Positions 48,915-57,977 of a stretch of 64,000 nucleotides of DNA are shown here, one piece after another; position 1 is the stretch's first letter; the number at the start of each line of letters is the position of its first letter. Origin of the DNA: Trinickia violacea (lineage in GTDB: Bacteria; Pseudomonadota; Gammaproteobacteria; Burkholderiales; Burkholderiaceae); assembly GCF_005280735.1 (NCBI RefSeq), contig NZ_CP040077.1, forward strand, positions 4,464,001-4,528,000, written 5' to 3'. Both the position numbers and the translations under genes were made by a program. Below the pieces are notes generated by a model. That model made no database searches. It was not told the origin of the DNA and saw nothing but the letters and a program-made list of their open reading frames with translations.

Positions 48915-49910
48915 TCAAGCCTCCGCCGCGCGACGCACGCGCAGACGCTTGCCGCCGCGCAGCCCGTCGATCAACAGATTCACGCCGACCGTCAAAATCG
49001 CGATCGCGATGGCCGGCATCAGCACGACGGGCGCGCCATCGCCGAGACCGGCGATGTTCTCGCGCACGAGCGAGCCGAGGTCCGCATACGGCGGCTGCAC
49101 GCCGAGGCCGAGGAAGCTCAGGCTGGAAAGCAGCAGCACGACGAACACGAAGCGCAGGCCGAGATCGGCGAGCATCGGATGCAGCATGTTCGGCAGGATC
49201 TCGACGCAGCAGATATAGATCGCGTTTTCGCCGCGCACTTTCGCGACCTGCACGTATTCGAGCTGGCTGATGTTCACGGCAAGCGAGCGCGCGATGCGAT
49301 ACGCGCCGGGCGTGTAGCTGATGCCGGCGGTCAGCACCAGCAGCATCAGCGACGAGCCGAACGCGGCCACGATCATCAGCGCGAACATCTTGGTCGGAAT
49401 CGAGCTGACGGCGTCGAGCACACGGCTCATCGTTTCGTCGACGGCTTTGCCGGCCACGGCGGCCAGCAAGCCGAGGCCCGTGCCGACCGTCGCGGCGAAC
49501 AGCGCCGCCGCGAGCGCGAGCAGCACCGTCAGGCGCGTGCCGTACATGATGCGGCTCAGCATGTCGCGCCCCAGATAGTCGGAGCCGAGCGGCAGCTTCG
49601 CGGAGAACGGCGCGAACACGTCGGCCGTGACGATCTCGCCGACCGCATGCGGCGCGAGCCAAGGTCCGAACACCGCGACGAACAACGCGGCGAAGACCAT
49701 CGCAAAACCGATCCAGCCGCTCACCGACAGCGACGGCGCGCGGCGGCGCGCGCGCTTCGCAAGCGGCGCCGGTTCGCTGCCGCCGCCGGCGGGCGACGGA
49801 GACGAGGGCATCGGCGAATCAGGGTATGGCATGGCAGAACTCCTTCGCAATGCCGCATCGGGGCGAACCAACGCAGTCGGGTCGACTGAGGATGAACGGT
49901 CGTATTTCAT
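48915..49910 (-). CDS. Dipeptide-type ABC permease, DppC-like
   Basis: A 331-residue permease with a long Pro/Ser-rich cytosolic tail of about 60 residues before the first helix. The OppC-type loop PLGSDYLGRDMLSRIMYGTR is a strong family signature. The EAA loop reads VQVAKVRGENAIYICCVEIL. Its ATG overlaps the stop of the DppB-like gene (ATGA). A much longer open frame upstream is a shadow of that gene. Confidence 0.9.
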   Translation of the reverse strand: MKYDRSSSVDPTALVRPDAALRRSSAMPYPDSPMPSSPSPAGGGSEPAPLAKRARRRAPSLSVSGWIGFAMVFAALFVAVFGPWLAPHAVGEIVTADVFAPFSAKLPLGSDYLGRDMLSRIMYGTRLTVLLALAAALFAATVGTGLGLLAAVAGKAVDETMSRVLDAVSSIPTKMFALMIVAAFGSSLMLLVLTAGISYTPGAYRIARSLAVNISQLEYVQVAKVRGENAIYICCVEILPNMLHPMLADLGLRFVFVVLLLSSLSFLGLGVQPPYADLGSLVRENIAGLGDGAPVVLMPAIAIAILTVGVNLLIDGLRGGKRLRVRRAAEA

Positions 49911-50860
49911 GTCCGCAGCCTCGGGTTGGAGAGGATCGCGCACAGGTCGGCGAGCAGCACGAGGGTCAGATAGCCGAGGCAGAACAGCAGCGTGCACGCC
50001 TGCACGAGCGGCAGATCCCGGTTGCTGACCGCGTCGACCATGAGCCGCGCGAGCCCCGGATAGTTGTAGATCGTCTCGACGATGATCACGCCGCCGAGCA
50101 GATACGACAGGGAGAGCGCCACGGCATTCGCGATCGGGCCGATCGCGTTCGGCAGCGCATGCAGCAGCACGACACGCGCGGGGCTCGCGCCCTTCAGCAC
50201 CGCCATCTCCACATACGACGAGCCGAGCTGCTCGATCACGGCCGCACGCGTCATGCGCGCCATCTGCGCGATGATCACGCAGCACAGCGTGATCACCGGC
50301 ATCGCATAGGCGCGCATGAAGTGATCGAAACTGTCGATCTCGCCGCCGTACGACAGCGCCGAGAGCCAGTGCAGCTTCACCGCGAAAATGAGCACCGCGA
50401 AGGTGGCGATCAGAAACTCGGGCGTCGCCACCAGCGACAACGTCCCCAGGCTCACGATCCGATCGAGCACCGACCCGCGCTTGACCGCCGCAAGAATGCC
50501 GAGCGAGATCGCGATCGGCACCGACACGAGCGTCGTGATCGCCGCGAGCGACAGCGACTTCGGCAAGCGCCCGGCGATCAAGTCGCTCACCGGCATGTCG
50601 TTCGACAGCGACTGCCCGAAGTTGCCGTGCGCGAGGCCGATGAGCCAGTGCACGTAGCGCAGATACGCGGGCTGATCGAGGCCGAACTGCAGGCGCAACG
50701 CGGCGAGCGTTTCCGGCGTCGCAGCCTGGCCGAGCGCCTGCTGCGCGGCGTCGCCCGGCAGCAGGTTGGTGATCGTGAAGATGATCATCGACACGATCAG
50801 CAAGGTCAGCAGCGTGAGCAAGAAACGCCGCGCGATCAGCGCGACTATCGTCTGGTTCAT
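49907..50860 (-). CDS. Dipeptide-type ABC permease, DppB-like
   Basis: A 317-residue inner-membrane permease of the DppB/OppB family, with the typical N-terminal helix followed by LLPGDAAQQALG and the LRLQFGLDQP segment. The EAA loop reads VEMAVLKGASPARVVLLHAL. Its translation start is overlapped by the stop of a repeat-encoded 37-codon frame, and its ribosome site GGGAGGC lies within that repeat. It pairs with the DppC-like protein encoded next. Confidence 0.9.
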   Translation of the reverse strand: MNQTIVALIARRFLLTLLTLLIVSMIIFTITNLLPGDAAQQALGQAATPETLAALRLQFGLDQPAYLRYVHWLIGLAHGNFGQSLSNDMPVSDLIAGRLPKSLSLAAITTLVSVPIAISLGILAAVKRGSVLDRIVSLGTLSLVATPEFLIATFAVLIFAVKLHWLSALSYGGEIDSFDHFMRAYAMPVITLCCVIIAQMARMTRAAVIEQLGSSYVEMAVLKGASPARVVLLHALPNAIGPIANAVALSLSYLLGGVIIVETIYNYPGLARLMVDAVSNRDLPLVQACTLLFCLGYLTLVLLADLCAILSNPRLRT

Positions 50861-50970
50861 GATGCCTCCCGTCCCCCAAGGGGACTTCCTTCGGGCGCCG
50901 GTTCCGCCCCAAGGGAGGCATCCGCCCCCTCGGGGGGCAGCGAACGATAGTGAGCGTGGGGGTAGTTCAT
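50857..50970 (-). CDS. Repeat-encoded small ORF, coupled to the DppB-like permease gene
   Basis: A 37-codon frame beginning MNYPHAHYRSLPPEGADASL and ending LGGREAS. Its TGA overlaps the permease ATG (ATGA), and a CCGAGGG sequence lies just before its own ATG. It is homologous to the 44-codon frame before the oxidoreductase at 26.6 kb, with 10 of the first 11 codons giving the same residue and the same ending. The two copies differ by a 48-base in-frame insertion and other changes in the middle. Function, if any, is unknown. Confidence 0.5.
   Translation of the reverse strand: MNYPHAHYRSLPPEGADASLGAEPAPEGSPLGGREAS
50904..50970 (-). repeat. Intra-operon dispersed repeat, copy 2
   Basis: This shares blocks with 26630-26750 (ccgccccaagggaggca, gccccctcgggggg, cagcgaacgatagtgagcg). 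It sits between the binding-protein and DppB genes of the operon and contains a G/C-rich hairpin-forming centre. Confidence 0.85.
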
Positions 50971-51001
50971 CCCTCGGGTCCCCTGTTCTAAGAGCTAAAA
51001 A

Positions 51002-52573
51002 TCACGCTTCCCACCAAACATGCTCGGCAAACGAGAAGCCCATCATGCCGCCGGTCGGAATCGAACCGAGGCCCTTCAGATGCTTGTCGTAGCCGTCGAG
51101 CAGGCTGATGAACGCCGGAATGCCGATGCCGCCTTCGTTGTTGACGAGCACCTGCATGTCCGCGTACATCTGCTTGCGCTTGGCGTCGTCGGTTTCGGCG
51201 CGCGCGGCGACGAGCAGCTGATCGAACTGCGGGTTCTTCCAGCCCGACTCGTTCCACGGTGCGTCGGATTTGAAGAACTGCGTGAACAGCACGTCGGCGC
51301 TCGGACGCGGGTTGATGCTGCCGAAGCCGAGCGGATGCTTCATCCAGTGGTTCGACCAGTAGCCGTCGGGCGGCACGCGGTTGACCTGGATGTTCGCGCC
51401 GATCTTCTGGCCCGAGAGCTGCAGCATCTCCGCCATTTCGATCGAGCCGTTGGCGTCCGACGTCGCGAAGATCGGCGGCAGCGCGGTGCCGAGCGCGCCC
51501 GCCTTGTTCAACAGGAACTTGGCCTTGTCCGGATCGTACGGCCGCTGCGGCAAGCCCGCGAAGTAGTAACGGTGTCCCGGGGGAATCGGCTGGTCGTTGC
51601 CGATCGCCGCGAAACCGCGGAACACGGCCGAGCGGATCTGCTCGCGATCGAACAGGTACTTCATGCCCATCACGAAGTCCGGGTTGCCGGTGAGCGAGTT
51701 GTCGCGGCGCATGATGAGGTCGGTGTAGAGGCCCGACTTCGTTTCCTGGACCGCGTAGCCCGGCGTCGAGTTCACGCGCTGCGTCGCGCGCGGATCGACC
51801 GCGCTGATCAGATGCACGTCGCCCGAGAGCAGCGCGTTCACACGCGCCGCGTCGTCGCCGATGCCGATCAGCTCGATCTGGTCGAGATACGGCTTGCCGG
51901 GACGCCAGTAGCTGTCGTTGCGCACGCCGATCGTCGACACGCCCGGCTTGAACGTCTTGAGCTTGTACGGGCCGGTGCCGACCGCCGTCGTGAAATCGGT
52001 CGTGCCGTCCTTGATGATCACGAGCTGCGGCGTCGCGAGAATCGCGGGCAGATCGGCGTTCGGCGCGGTGAGCGTGATCGTCACTTCGTCCGGGCCGGTC
52101 GGCTTGATGTCGGCGAACTGGTCGGCCACCGACTTCAGCTTCGACGCGGTCGCCGGATTCTTGTGACGCATCAGCGAGTAGGCGACGTCGGCCGGCGTCA
52201 GCGACTTGCCGTCATGGAACGTGACGCCCTTCTTGAGCTTGATGACCCACGTCTTCGCATCCGTCGACGTGAACGAGTCCGCGAGCGCGGGCTGTGGCGT
52301 GAGGCTGCCGTCGAACTGCGTGAGGCCGCTGTAGAACATGAAGAAGCGGATGTAGTCGGCGCCGGTCGAGCCCTTGGCGGGATCGAGCGTATCGGCAGTC
52401 GAGCTCGACTCGTAGGCGACGCGGATCTTGCCGCCCTTCTTCGGCGTGTCGGCGAGCGCGCGCTGCGCCACGCTCATGAGACCGCCGCCCGTGGCCAGCA
52501 TGCCTCCTGCCGCCAGTACACGCATCATGTCGCGGCGGCTGAAACCACCTTGTTTGATTTCGTCGTCGTTCAT
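51002..52573 (-). CDS. Dipeptide-type ABC transporter substrate-binding protein, Tat-exported
   Basis: A 523-residue periplasmic protein of the SBP_bac_5 family. The N-terminus has a twin-arginine signal (GGFSRRDMMRVLAAGG) and a probable cut after ALA near residue 40. The body shows WVIKLKKGVTFHDGKSLTPA and GTGPYKL, both family landmarks. I start at MNDDEIKQ, with AAGGAGCAG ahead; the longer frame adds a Pro/Arg segment. It is the first gene of the operon that continues with permeases, ATPase, HyuA/B and cupin. Tat export implies folding or cofactor binding before transport. Confidence 0.91.
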   Translation of the reverse strand: MNDDEIKQGGFSRRDMMRVLAAGGMLATGGGLMSVAQRALADTPKKGGKIRVAYESSSTADTLDPAKGSTGADYIRFFMFYSGLTQFDGSLTPQPALADSFTSTDAKTWVIKLKKGVTFHDGKSLTPADVAYSLMRHKNPATASKLKSVADQFADIKPTGPDEVTITLTAPNADLPAILATPQLVIIKDGTTDFTTAVGTGPYKLKTFKPGVSTIGVRNDSYWRPGKPYLDQIELIGIGDDAARVNALLSGDVHLISAVDPRATQRVNSTPGYAVQETKSGLYTDLIMRRDNSLTGNPDFVMGMKYLFDREQIRSAVFRGFAAIGNDQPIPPGHRYYFAGLPQRPYDPDKAKFLLNKAGALGTALPPIFATSDANGSIEMAEMLQLSGQKIGANIQVNRVPPDGYWSNHWMKHPLGFGSINPRPSADVLFTQFFKSDAPWNESGWKNPQFDQLLVAARAETDDAKRKQMYADMQVLVNNEGGIGIPAFISLLDGYDKHLKGLGSIPTGGMMGFSFAEHVWWEA

Positions 52574-52830
52574 GGAACTGCTCCTTGTACCAGGGGAAGG
52601 GTGAATACAGATTGTTTTGAGCGTCCTTTGTGCACTTCTCGGCACGCGGGCCGGCACATCGTCCTGCCGTCCGACGACGAGGACAACCGCTGGAAGCCGC
52701 GTGTTGATTGAAATTTAAGCACCGCCAATTTGAGCGGATGTCCCGATTCGGGGTCTTGCGCGATCGAAACGCGTCGTTTTGGTGGCGCTTCACAGCATGA
52801 ATTGCTGTTGCCGATTCTGGAGGGCGAGGG

Positions 52831-53754
52831 CTAAGGGATTGCCCGTAGGCGCGCGAGGCCCAACTCGGCGAATGCAACGCTGACGAAGTCGACGCAAGCG
52901 CGCACCTTCGCCGACGACGCGAGCCGCGACGGATACACGGCCCAGACATCGGCGGGCTGCGTCACGTCAGGCAGGACTTGCTTGAGCGCGCCGCTTTCCA
53001 GATGCTCGCGCACGTCCCAGATCGAACGCAGCACGATGCCGCGCCCGGCCAGCGCCCAATCGACGGCGACCTCGCCGTGATTCGTCGATAGCGGGCCGGT
53101 CACTTTGATCGTCGCGGGCTCGCCGCGCACCGTGAGCCGCCAGACGCCGAGCGATTGATCGCGCTCCTTGATCGCGATGCAATGATGCGATGAGAGATCC
53201 GCGAGATGCTTCGGCACGCCGTGCCGTTCCAGGTAGGCAGGCGCCGCGCACAGCACGCGATGATTCGGTGCAAGATGTTTGGCGATCAGATGCGGGGCGA
53301 TTTCGTCGCCGATGCGAATGTCGAGATCGAAGCCTTCGCCGGCCACGTCGACGAGCCGATCGAACAGATCGAGCCGCACGCGCAACTGCGGATGACGCTG
53401 CGAGAGGCGCTCGAGGATGGGCGCGACGACTTTGCGGCCGAAGCCGAGGCTGCTGGAGACGCGCAGCGTGCCGCGCGGCAGTTGGCGCGTCGCGGAGACG
53501 TCCTCGACGAGCTGATCGACGTCGTCGAGAATCTTCTCGGCCCACGCGTAGACGCGCTCGCCGGCCTCGGTGATCGCGACGCGGCGCGTCGAGCGGTGCA
53601 GCAAGCGCGTGCCGAGCTGCGCTTCGAGCATGCCGACGCGCTTGCTGACATAGGCGGGCGAGACGGCCAGCGCCTCGGCCGCCGCGCTGAAGCTCGCGTT
53701 GCGGACCACGACGCAGAACACGCGGACATCATCGAGGTTCAGCGATTTATTCAC
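52831..53754 (-). CDS. LysR-family regulator, DmlR-like
   Basis: A 307-residue LysR protein with an N-terminal winged helix (LDDVRVFCVVVRNASFSAAA, then LAVSPAYVSKRVGMLEAQLG) and an effector-binding domain. The GTG start gives the normal N-terminus MNKSLNLDD. It is divergent from the tartrate/D-malate dehydrogenase gene with a 90-base gap. This is the same arrangement as dmlR-dmlA in other proteobacteria, so D-malate or tartrate is the likely effector. Confidence 0.9.
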   Translation of the reverse strand: MNKSLNLDDVRVFCVVVRNASFSAAAEALAVSPAYVSKRVGMLEAQLGTRLLHRSTRRVAITEAGERVYAWAEKILDDVDQLVEDVSATRQLPRGTLRVSSSLGFGRKVVAPILERLSQRHPQLRVRLDLFDRLVDVAGEGFDLDIRIGDEIAPHLIAKHLAPNHRVLCAAPAYLERHGVPKHLADLSSHHCIAIKERDQSLGVWRLTVRGEPATIKVTGPLSTNHGEVAVDWALAGRGIVLRSIWDVREHLESGALKQVLPDVTQPADVWAVYPSRLASSAKVRACVDFVSVAFAELGLARLRAIP

Positions 53755-53757
53755 GAT

Positions 53758-53787
53758 TCGTGCACAGTGGCTTAACCGAAAGCACGA
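53758..53787. promoter_or_regulatory. Candidate LysR operator between dmlR-like and dmlA-like genes
   Basis: TCGTGC and GCACGA are inverted 6-mers 18 bases apart, in the divergent intergenic region. A TAGAAT -10-like box follows at about 53810-53815, and the dehydrogenase has a strong GGAGGAGGA ribosome site. Confidence 0.35.
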
Positions 53788-53844
53788 TTTTAGGCGAAAT
53801 AAAAGGGAATAGAATCGCTCGCATTCCCTGGAGGAGGACTCAAC

Positions 53845-54939
53845 ATGCCCAAGAAAACGTACCGTATCGCCGTGATTCCGGGCGACGGGATCGGCGTCGA
53901 AGTGATGCCCGAGGCGCTGCGCGCGCTCGACGTGGTCAGCCAGCGCTTCGATATCGGCTTCGACTATCAGCACATCGAGTGGGCGAGCTGCGACTACTAC
54001 ATGAAGCACCGCCAGATGATGCCGGACGACTGGAAGGAACAGTTGAAGGGCGCCGACGCGATTCTGTTCGGCGCGGTCGGCTGGCCGGCCACGGTGCCCG
54101 ACCACATCTCGCTGTGGGGATCGCTGCTCAAGTTCCGCCGCGAGTTCGATCAGTACATCAACCTGCGTCCGGCGCGCCTCTTCGAAGGCGTGCCCTCCCC
54201 GCTCGCGAACCGCAAGGCCGGCGACATCGACTTCATGATCGTGCGCGAAAACACCGAGGGCGAGTATTCGTCGGTGGGCGGCGTGATGTACGAAGGCACC
54301 GAGCGCGAAGTCGTGATGCAGCAGTCGATCTTCTCGCGCCACGGCACCGAGCGCGTGCTGAAGTACGCATTCGATCTCGCCCAGCGCCGCGCCGCGAAGA
54401 AGATCACGGTCGCGACGAAGAGCAACGGCATCGCGATCAGCATGCCGTGGTGGGACGCGCGTGCGGCCGAAGTCGCGGCGCAGTATCCGGACGTCGCGTG
54501 GGACAAGCAGCACATCGACATTCTCTGCGCGCGCTTCGTGATGAACCCCGACCGCTTCGACGTGGTGGTCGCATCGAACCTGTTCGGCGACATCCTTTCG
54601 GATCTCGGGCCGGCGTGTACCGGCACGATCGGTTTGGCGCCGTCGGGCAACTTGAATCCCGAGCGCAAGTTTCCGTCGCTGTTCGAGCCGGTGCATGGGT
54701 CGGCGCCGGATATCGCGGGGAAGAACATCGCGAACCCGGTGGCGATGATCTGGTCGGCGGCGATGATGGTCGATTTTCTGGGCGGCAATGTGGCCGGGCC
54801 GGAGCGCGATGCGCATGATGCGATCCTCGCCGCGATCGAGGATGTGCTCAAGAAAGGGCCGCATACCGGGGATCTTGGCGGGAAGGCGAGTACGACGGAA
54901 GTCGGCATGGCGATCAGCGAAAGACTGGCGGGGGCGTAG
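53845..54939 (+). CDS. dmlA: Tartrate dehydrogenase/D-malate dehydrogenase
   Basis: A 364-residue NAD-dependent beta-decarboxylating dehydrogenase of the isocitrate/isopropylmalate dehydrogenase family. Family motifs are IPGDGIGVEVMPEALRAL, the substrate-binding region GSLLKFRREFDQYINLRPAR, REN(T)EGEYSSVGG and the nucleotide loop FEPVHGSAPDIAGK. The segment WASCDYYMKH near residue 50 is typical of the tartrate/D-malate (TtuC/DmlA) subgroup. It oxidises D-malate to pyruvate and CO2, or tartrate. LysR control is expected from the divergent regulator. Confidence 0.92.
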   Translation: MPKKTYRIAVIPGDGIGVEVMPEALRALDVVSQRFDIGFDYQHIEWASCDYYMKHRQMMPDDWKEQLKGADAILFGAVGWPATVPDHISLWGSLLKFRREFDQYINLRPARLFEGVPSPLANRKAGDIDFMIVRENTEGEYSSVGGVMYEGTEREVVMQQSIFSRHGTERVLKYAFDLAQRRAAKKITVATKSNGIAISMPWWDARAAEVAAQYPDVAWDKQHIDILCARFVMNPDRFDVVVASNLFGDILSDLGPACTGTIGLAPSGNLNPERKFPSLFEPVHGSAPDIAGKNIANPVAMIWSAAMMVDFLGGNVAGPERDAHDAILAAIEDVLKKGPHTGDLGGKASTTEVGMAISERLAGA

Positions 54940-54987
54940 GCGGATCGCCGCCTGGCGGCGGCTTGACTTGGGCCGGTGAGGTCTCGG

Positions 54988-56649
54988 TCAGACGCCGCCG
55001 CTCCTCAGGACCGGCAGTCCCGGTTCTCGCTCGACAACCGGCGAAATGCGCCGCGGGCTATGCGGCCCAGCCGGTAACGGCACAGCGTCATCCGCTTCGG
55101 TGAGCCTGAACACGCCCACCGCATCCCTCAGCCCGATCGCCTGCTCTTCGAGCGACCGCGCCGCCGCGGCCGCCTGCTCGACGAGCGCCGCGTTCTGCTG
55201 CGTGACCTCGTCCATCTGATTGACGGCCAGGTTGACCTGCTCGATGCCTCGGCCCTGTTCCTCCGACGCCGTAGCGATCTCGGCGACGATGTCCGAGACC
55301 TGCTTGATCGCCTGCTTGACCTGCCCCATCGTCTCGCCGACGTCGCCCGCCTGCTTCGCGCCGGCCTGAATCACCGCGACCGACGAGCCGATCAGCTCCT
55401 TGATCTCCTTGGCCGCCGTCGCCGAGCGTTGTGCGAGGCCGCGCACCTCGCTCGCGACCACGGCAAAGCCGCGCCCTTGCTCGCCGGCCCGGGCGGCCTC
55501 GACGGCGGCGTTCAGGGCAAGGATGTTGGTCTGGAACGCGATGCCTTCGATCACGCCGGTGATCTCGGAAATCTGGTTCGAGCTGTCGTCGATCCGCCCG
55601 ATCGTCTGAACCATGCCGAGCACCGCATCATTCCCCGCATCGGCCATGTGGCACGCACGCGCGGCCAGCGCGCTCGCCTGCCTCGCGTTGTCCGCGTTTT
55701 GACGAACGGTCTCGGTCAGCTGCGTCATGCTGGCCGCCGTCTCTTCGAGCGACGCGGCCTGCTCCTCCGTGCGCGACGACAGGTCGAAATTCCCGGCCGC
55801 GATCTCGCTCGACGCCGTGGCGATGCTGTCGGTGCCCATCCTCACGCGCCTTACGATGCTCGCCAGGCTCTGGTTCATGGCGCTCAGGCTTCGCATCAAT
55901 TGCCCGGTTTCATCCGCCGACGACGCTTCGATGCGGGCGGTCAGATCCCCCTCGGCAACGCGCGTCGCCACCGTCACGGCCTGCTTCAACGGACGGGACA
56001 CGACGCGGGCAAGCCAGCTGCCGGCAAGGATAGCGGCGAGCACCGCGATCAGGGACGTGGTCAGGATCGTCGCGTACATCCTCGCGCGCAGCGAATCGAG
56101 CGCCTTGCGGCTTTCCGACATCCGGCTTCTCTCGTAGTCGTCCAGCTTGTCGACGGACGCGATCAGCTTCTCCGTGCCGAGGTAGGCACCGAATCCCTCC
56201 GTCATAGTCGACAGGTCGCTCATGTTGACCGCGTACTCGTCGACCTTCTTGCGCATGTCCACGAGCGGATCGACGACGGTACGCAGCCACGCGTCGTATT
56301 GCTGCTGGCAATCGTCGGCGAGTCTCGCGCCCTCGGCCGTGCCGTCGGTCGCCCGCAGCGCGGACAGCCGCGTCCCGAAGTCGCCGCCGTGCTTGACGAT
56401 CCACGCCTTGTGCCCCGGCTTGCCGTTCAGGTTGTTCGCCAGAACCGCCCAGACGATGTTGAGATAGTCCGCGGTCCCGTCCTTCAGCAAGAGCAGCATC
56501 TGCTCCGATGCCGCCATCTCCTTCTGCTTCTGATCGATGGCGCGAATGCTGGAGAGGCAGATGCCCGCGCTGATCGCAAAGGCCACGATCACGCCCGCAA
56601 ATGCCACTCCGATCTTTCCTGCAATGGATAAATTCTGCACAGTCTTCAT
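54988..56649 (-). CDS. Methyl-accepting chemotaxis protein
   Basis: A 553-residue chemoreceptor. The first membrane helix is residues about 12-32, followed by a helical periplasmic domain to about 185, a second helix about 190-212, HAMP, and the signalling domain with IAFQTNILALNAAVEAARAG and EQGRGFAVVA. The sensor domain differs completely from that of the receptor at 5.5 kb, so the ligand is different. The periplasmic domain has a marked run of charged residues (MRKKVDEY, LSTMTEG) but no recognised ligand motif. It ends 49 bases from the convergent D-malate dehydrogenase gene. Confidence 0.92.
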   Translation of the reverse strand: MKTVQNLSIAGKIGVAFAGVIVAFAISAGICLSSIRAIDQKQKEMAASEQMLLLLKDGTADYLNIVWAVLANNLNGKPGHKAWIVKHGGDFGTRLSALRATDGTAEGARLADDCQQQYDAWLRTVVDPLVDMRKKVDEYAVNMSDLSTMTEGFGAYLGTEKLIASVDKLDDYERSRMSESRKALDSLRARMYATILTTSLIAVLAAILAGSWLARVVSRPLKQAVTVATRVAEGDLTARIEASSADETGQLMRSLSAMNQSLASIVRRVRMGTDSIATASSEIAAGNFDLSSRTEEQAASLEETAASMTQLTETVRQNADNARQASALAARACHMADAGNDAVLGMVQTIGRIDDSSNQISEITGVIEGIAFQTNILALNAAVEAARAGEQGRGFAVVASEVRGLAQRSATAAKEIKELIGSSVAVIQAGAKQAGDVGETMGQVKQAIKQVSDIVAEIATASEEQGRGIEQVNLAVNQMDEVTQQNAALVEQAAAAARSLEEQAIGLRDAVGVFRLTEADDAVPLPAGPHSPRRISPVVEREPGLPVLRSGGV

Positions 56650-56740
56650 CTGCGGTACTCGCGAGGAAGTGAAACGTTCCCTTCGTCACAGCGGCTCGCG
56701 GCCGTCGCCGGCACGGACGCGAGCCCCCCGGTCACGCCGT

Positions 56741-57910
56741 TCAGAACTTGTGCACGATCCCGGTCCGGAACATCAGTTGCCGGTTGGTGGTGGACGCATC
56801 GGCAATCGAAAAGTCGAAGATGTCGGCGTTCTTCGCCGCGCCGGCCGCTTGCTGGAATGAGCCCATGGCGTAGAGCGTCGTGCGTTTCGAGAGCGAATAG
56901 CTCGTCATCAGCGACACCTGGTGATACTTCGGCGAGCTGTCGTTGTAGTCGACCTTGCCGTCGGTGTAGCTGTAGGCAGCGCCCAGCAACAGGTTGGGCG
57001 TCACGTTGTACGTGCCCCATGCCTCATAGTTGGCAAAGGTGACAGAACTCGTGGTGCCGTTGGCATTGTCGAACTTCGTGTTCGTGTAATCGATGCCCAC
57101 CAACGCCGCGCCGACCGTGTAGCTGACGCCCACGCCGACGATCTGTTCGTTGCTCGGAGTGCCGACATAGCTGAACGGCCCGCTCGCTCCGATCGCAGAA
57201 CCCGTGGTGTTGGCGACGAAATTACCGTCGGGAAACAAGCTCGCGGGATTCTTCGCATAGAAGTACGCCGCCCCGGCATTGAACCCGCCGAGCGCGTAGC
57301 TTGCTCCGACGCTCCACATCCCCGTCGTGCCGACGCCGGGCGCATTGGAGTTCGTGAACGCATACATGCCGCCGAACGTGGCGCCGGCGAGCGTCGGGCT
57401 CGTGTATTTGATCGCGTTGTTCACGCGAAACGAGTTGTCGGTGTTGTCGATATCGCCGCCATGAATGAACGGACCGCCGATCTGGCCGGCAGCCGTGACG
57501 GGCTGAACATAGTCGACGACAGAATCGTACTGACGCCCGAGCGTCACCGTGCCGAGCGTGTCCTTCGAGAGCCCGACGTAGGCTTGTCTGCCGAACTCCC
57601 GGCCGCCTTGGCGCAACTGGCCGTTCTCGAGGCTGAAGCCAGACTCGAGCTTGAACAACGCTTTCAGTCCGCCGCCAAGATCCTCTTCCCCCTTCAGGCC
57701 CCAACGGCTGCCGTACATGCCGTCGTAGGTGCCGTCACGCATGCGCCAAAGCGGATGCCCGCCGCTGTTGTTGACGTAGTCGATCCCCTCGTCGATCACG
57801 CCGTACAAGCTCACCGACGATTGCGCCGCCGCCAGGCTCGGCATGATTGCCGCGATCGTCATCCCCGATATCATTCGGATTACTAATTTAAATTCATAAG
57901 CCTTTCTCAT
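56741..57910 (-). CDS. Gram-negative porin (OmpC-like)
   Basis: A 389-residue outer-membrane beta-barrel. The signal peptide ends near ISGMTIAAIMPSLAAAQSSV, and the mature start SSVSLYGVIDEGIDYVNN is the standard opening of Burkholderiales general porins. A porin loop with GLKGEEDLGGGLKALFKLESG follows, and the protein ends in Phe (IVHKF), the assembly signal. It is a 16-stranded diffusion channel by family. It is monocistronic, and A+T-rich DNA precedes it. Confidence 0.92.
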   Translation of the reverse strand: MRKAYEFKLVIRMISGMTIAAIMPSLAAAQSSVSLYGVIDEGIDYVNNSGGHPLWRMRDGTYDGMYGSRWGLKGEEDLGGGLKALFKLESGFSLENGQLRQGGREFGRQAYVGLSKDTLGTVTLGRQYDSVVDYVQPVTAAGQIGGPFIHGGDIDNTDNSFRVNNAIKYTSPTLAGATFGGMYAFTNSNAPGVGTTGMWSVGASYALGGFNAGAAYFYAKNPASLFPDGNFVANTTGSAIGASGPFSYVGTPSNEQIVGVGVSYTVGAALVGIDYTNTKFDNANGTTSSVTFANYEAWGTYNVTPNLLLGAAYSYTDGKVDYNDSSPKYHQVSLMTSYSLSKRTTLYAMGSFQQAAGAAKNADIFDFSIADASTTNRQLMFRTGIVHKF

Positions 57911-57977
57911 TCAAATCTCCCGTTGCCGTGATTGCCGTTGTGAGTGTTGTTACATCCTGGAACCCGCTCTCTCTTTT

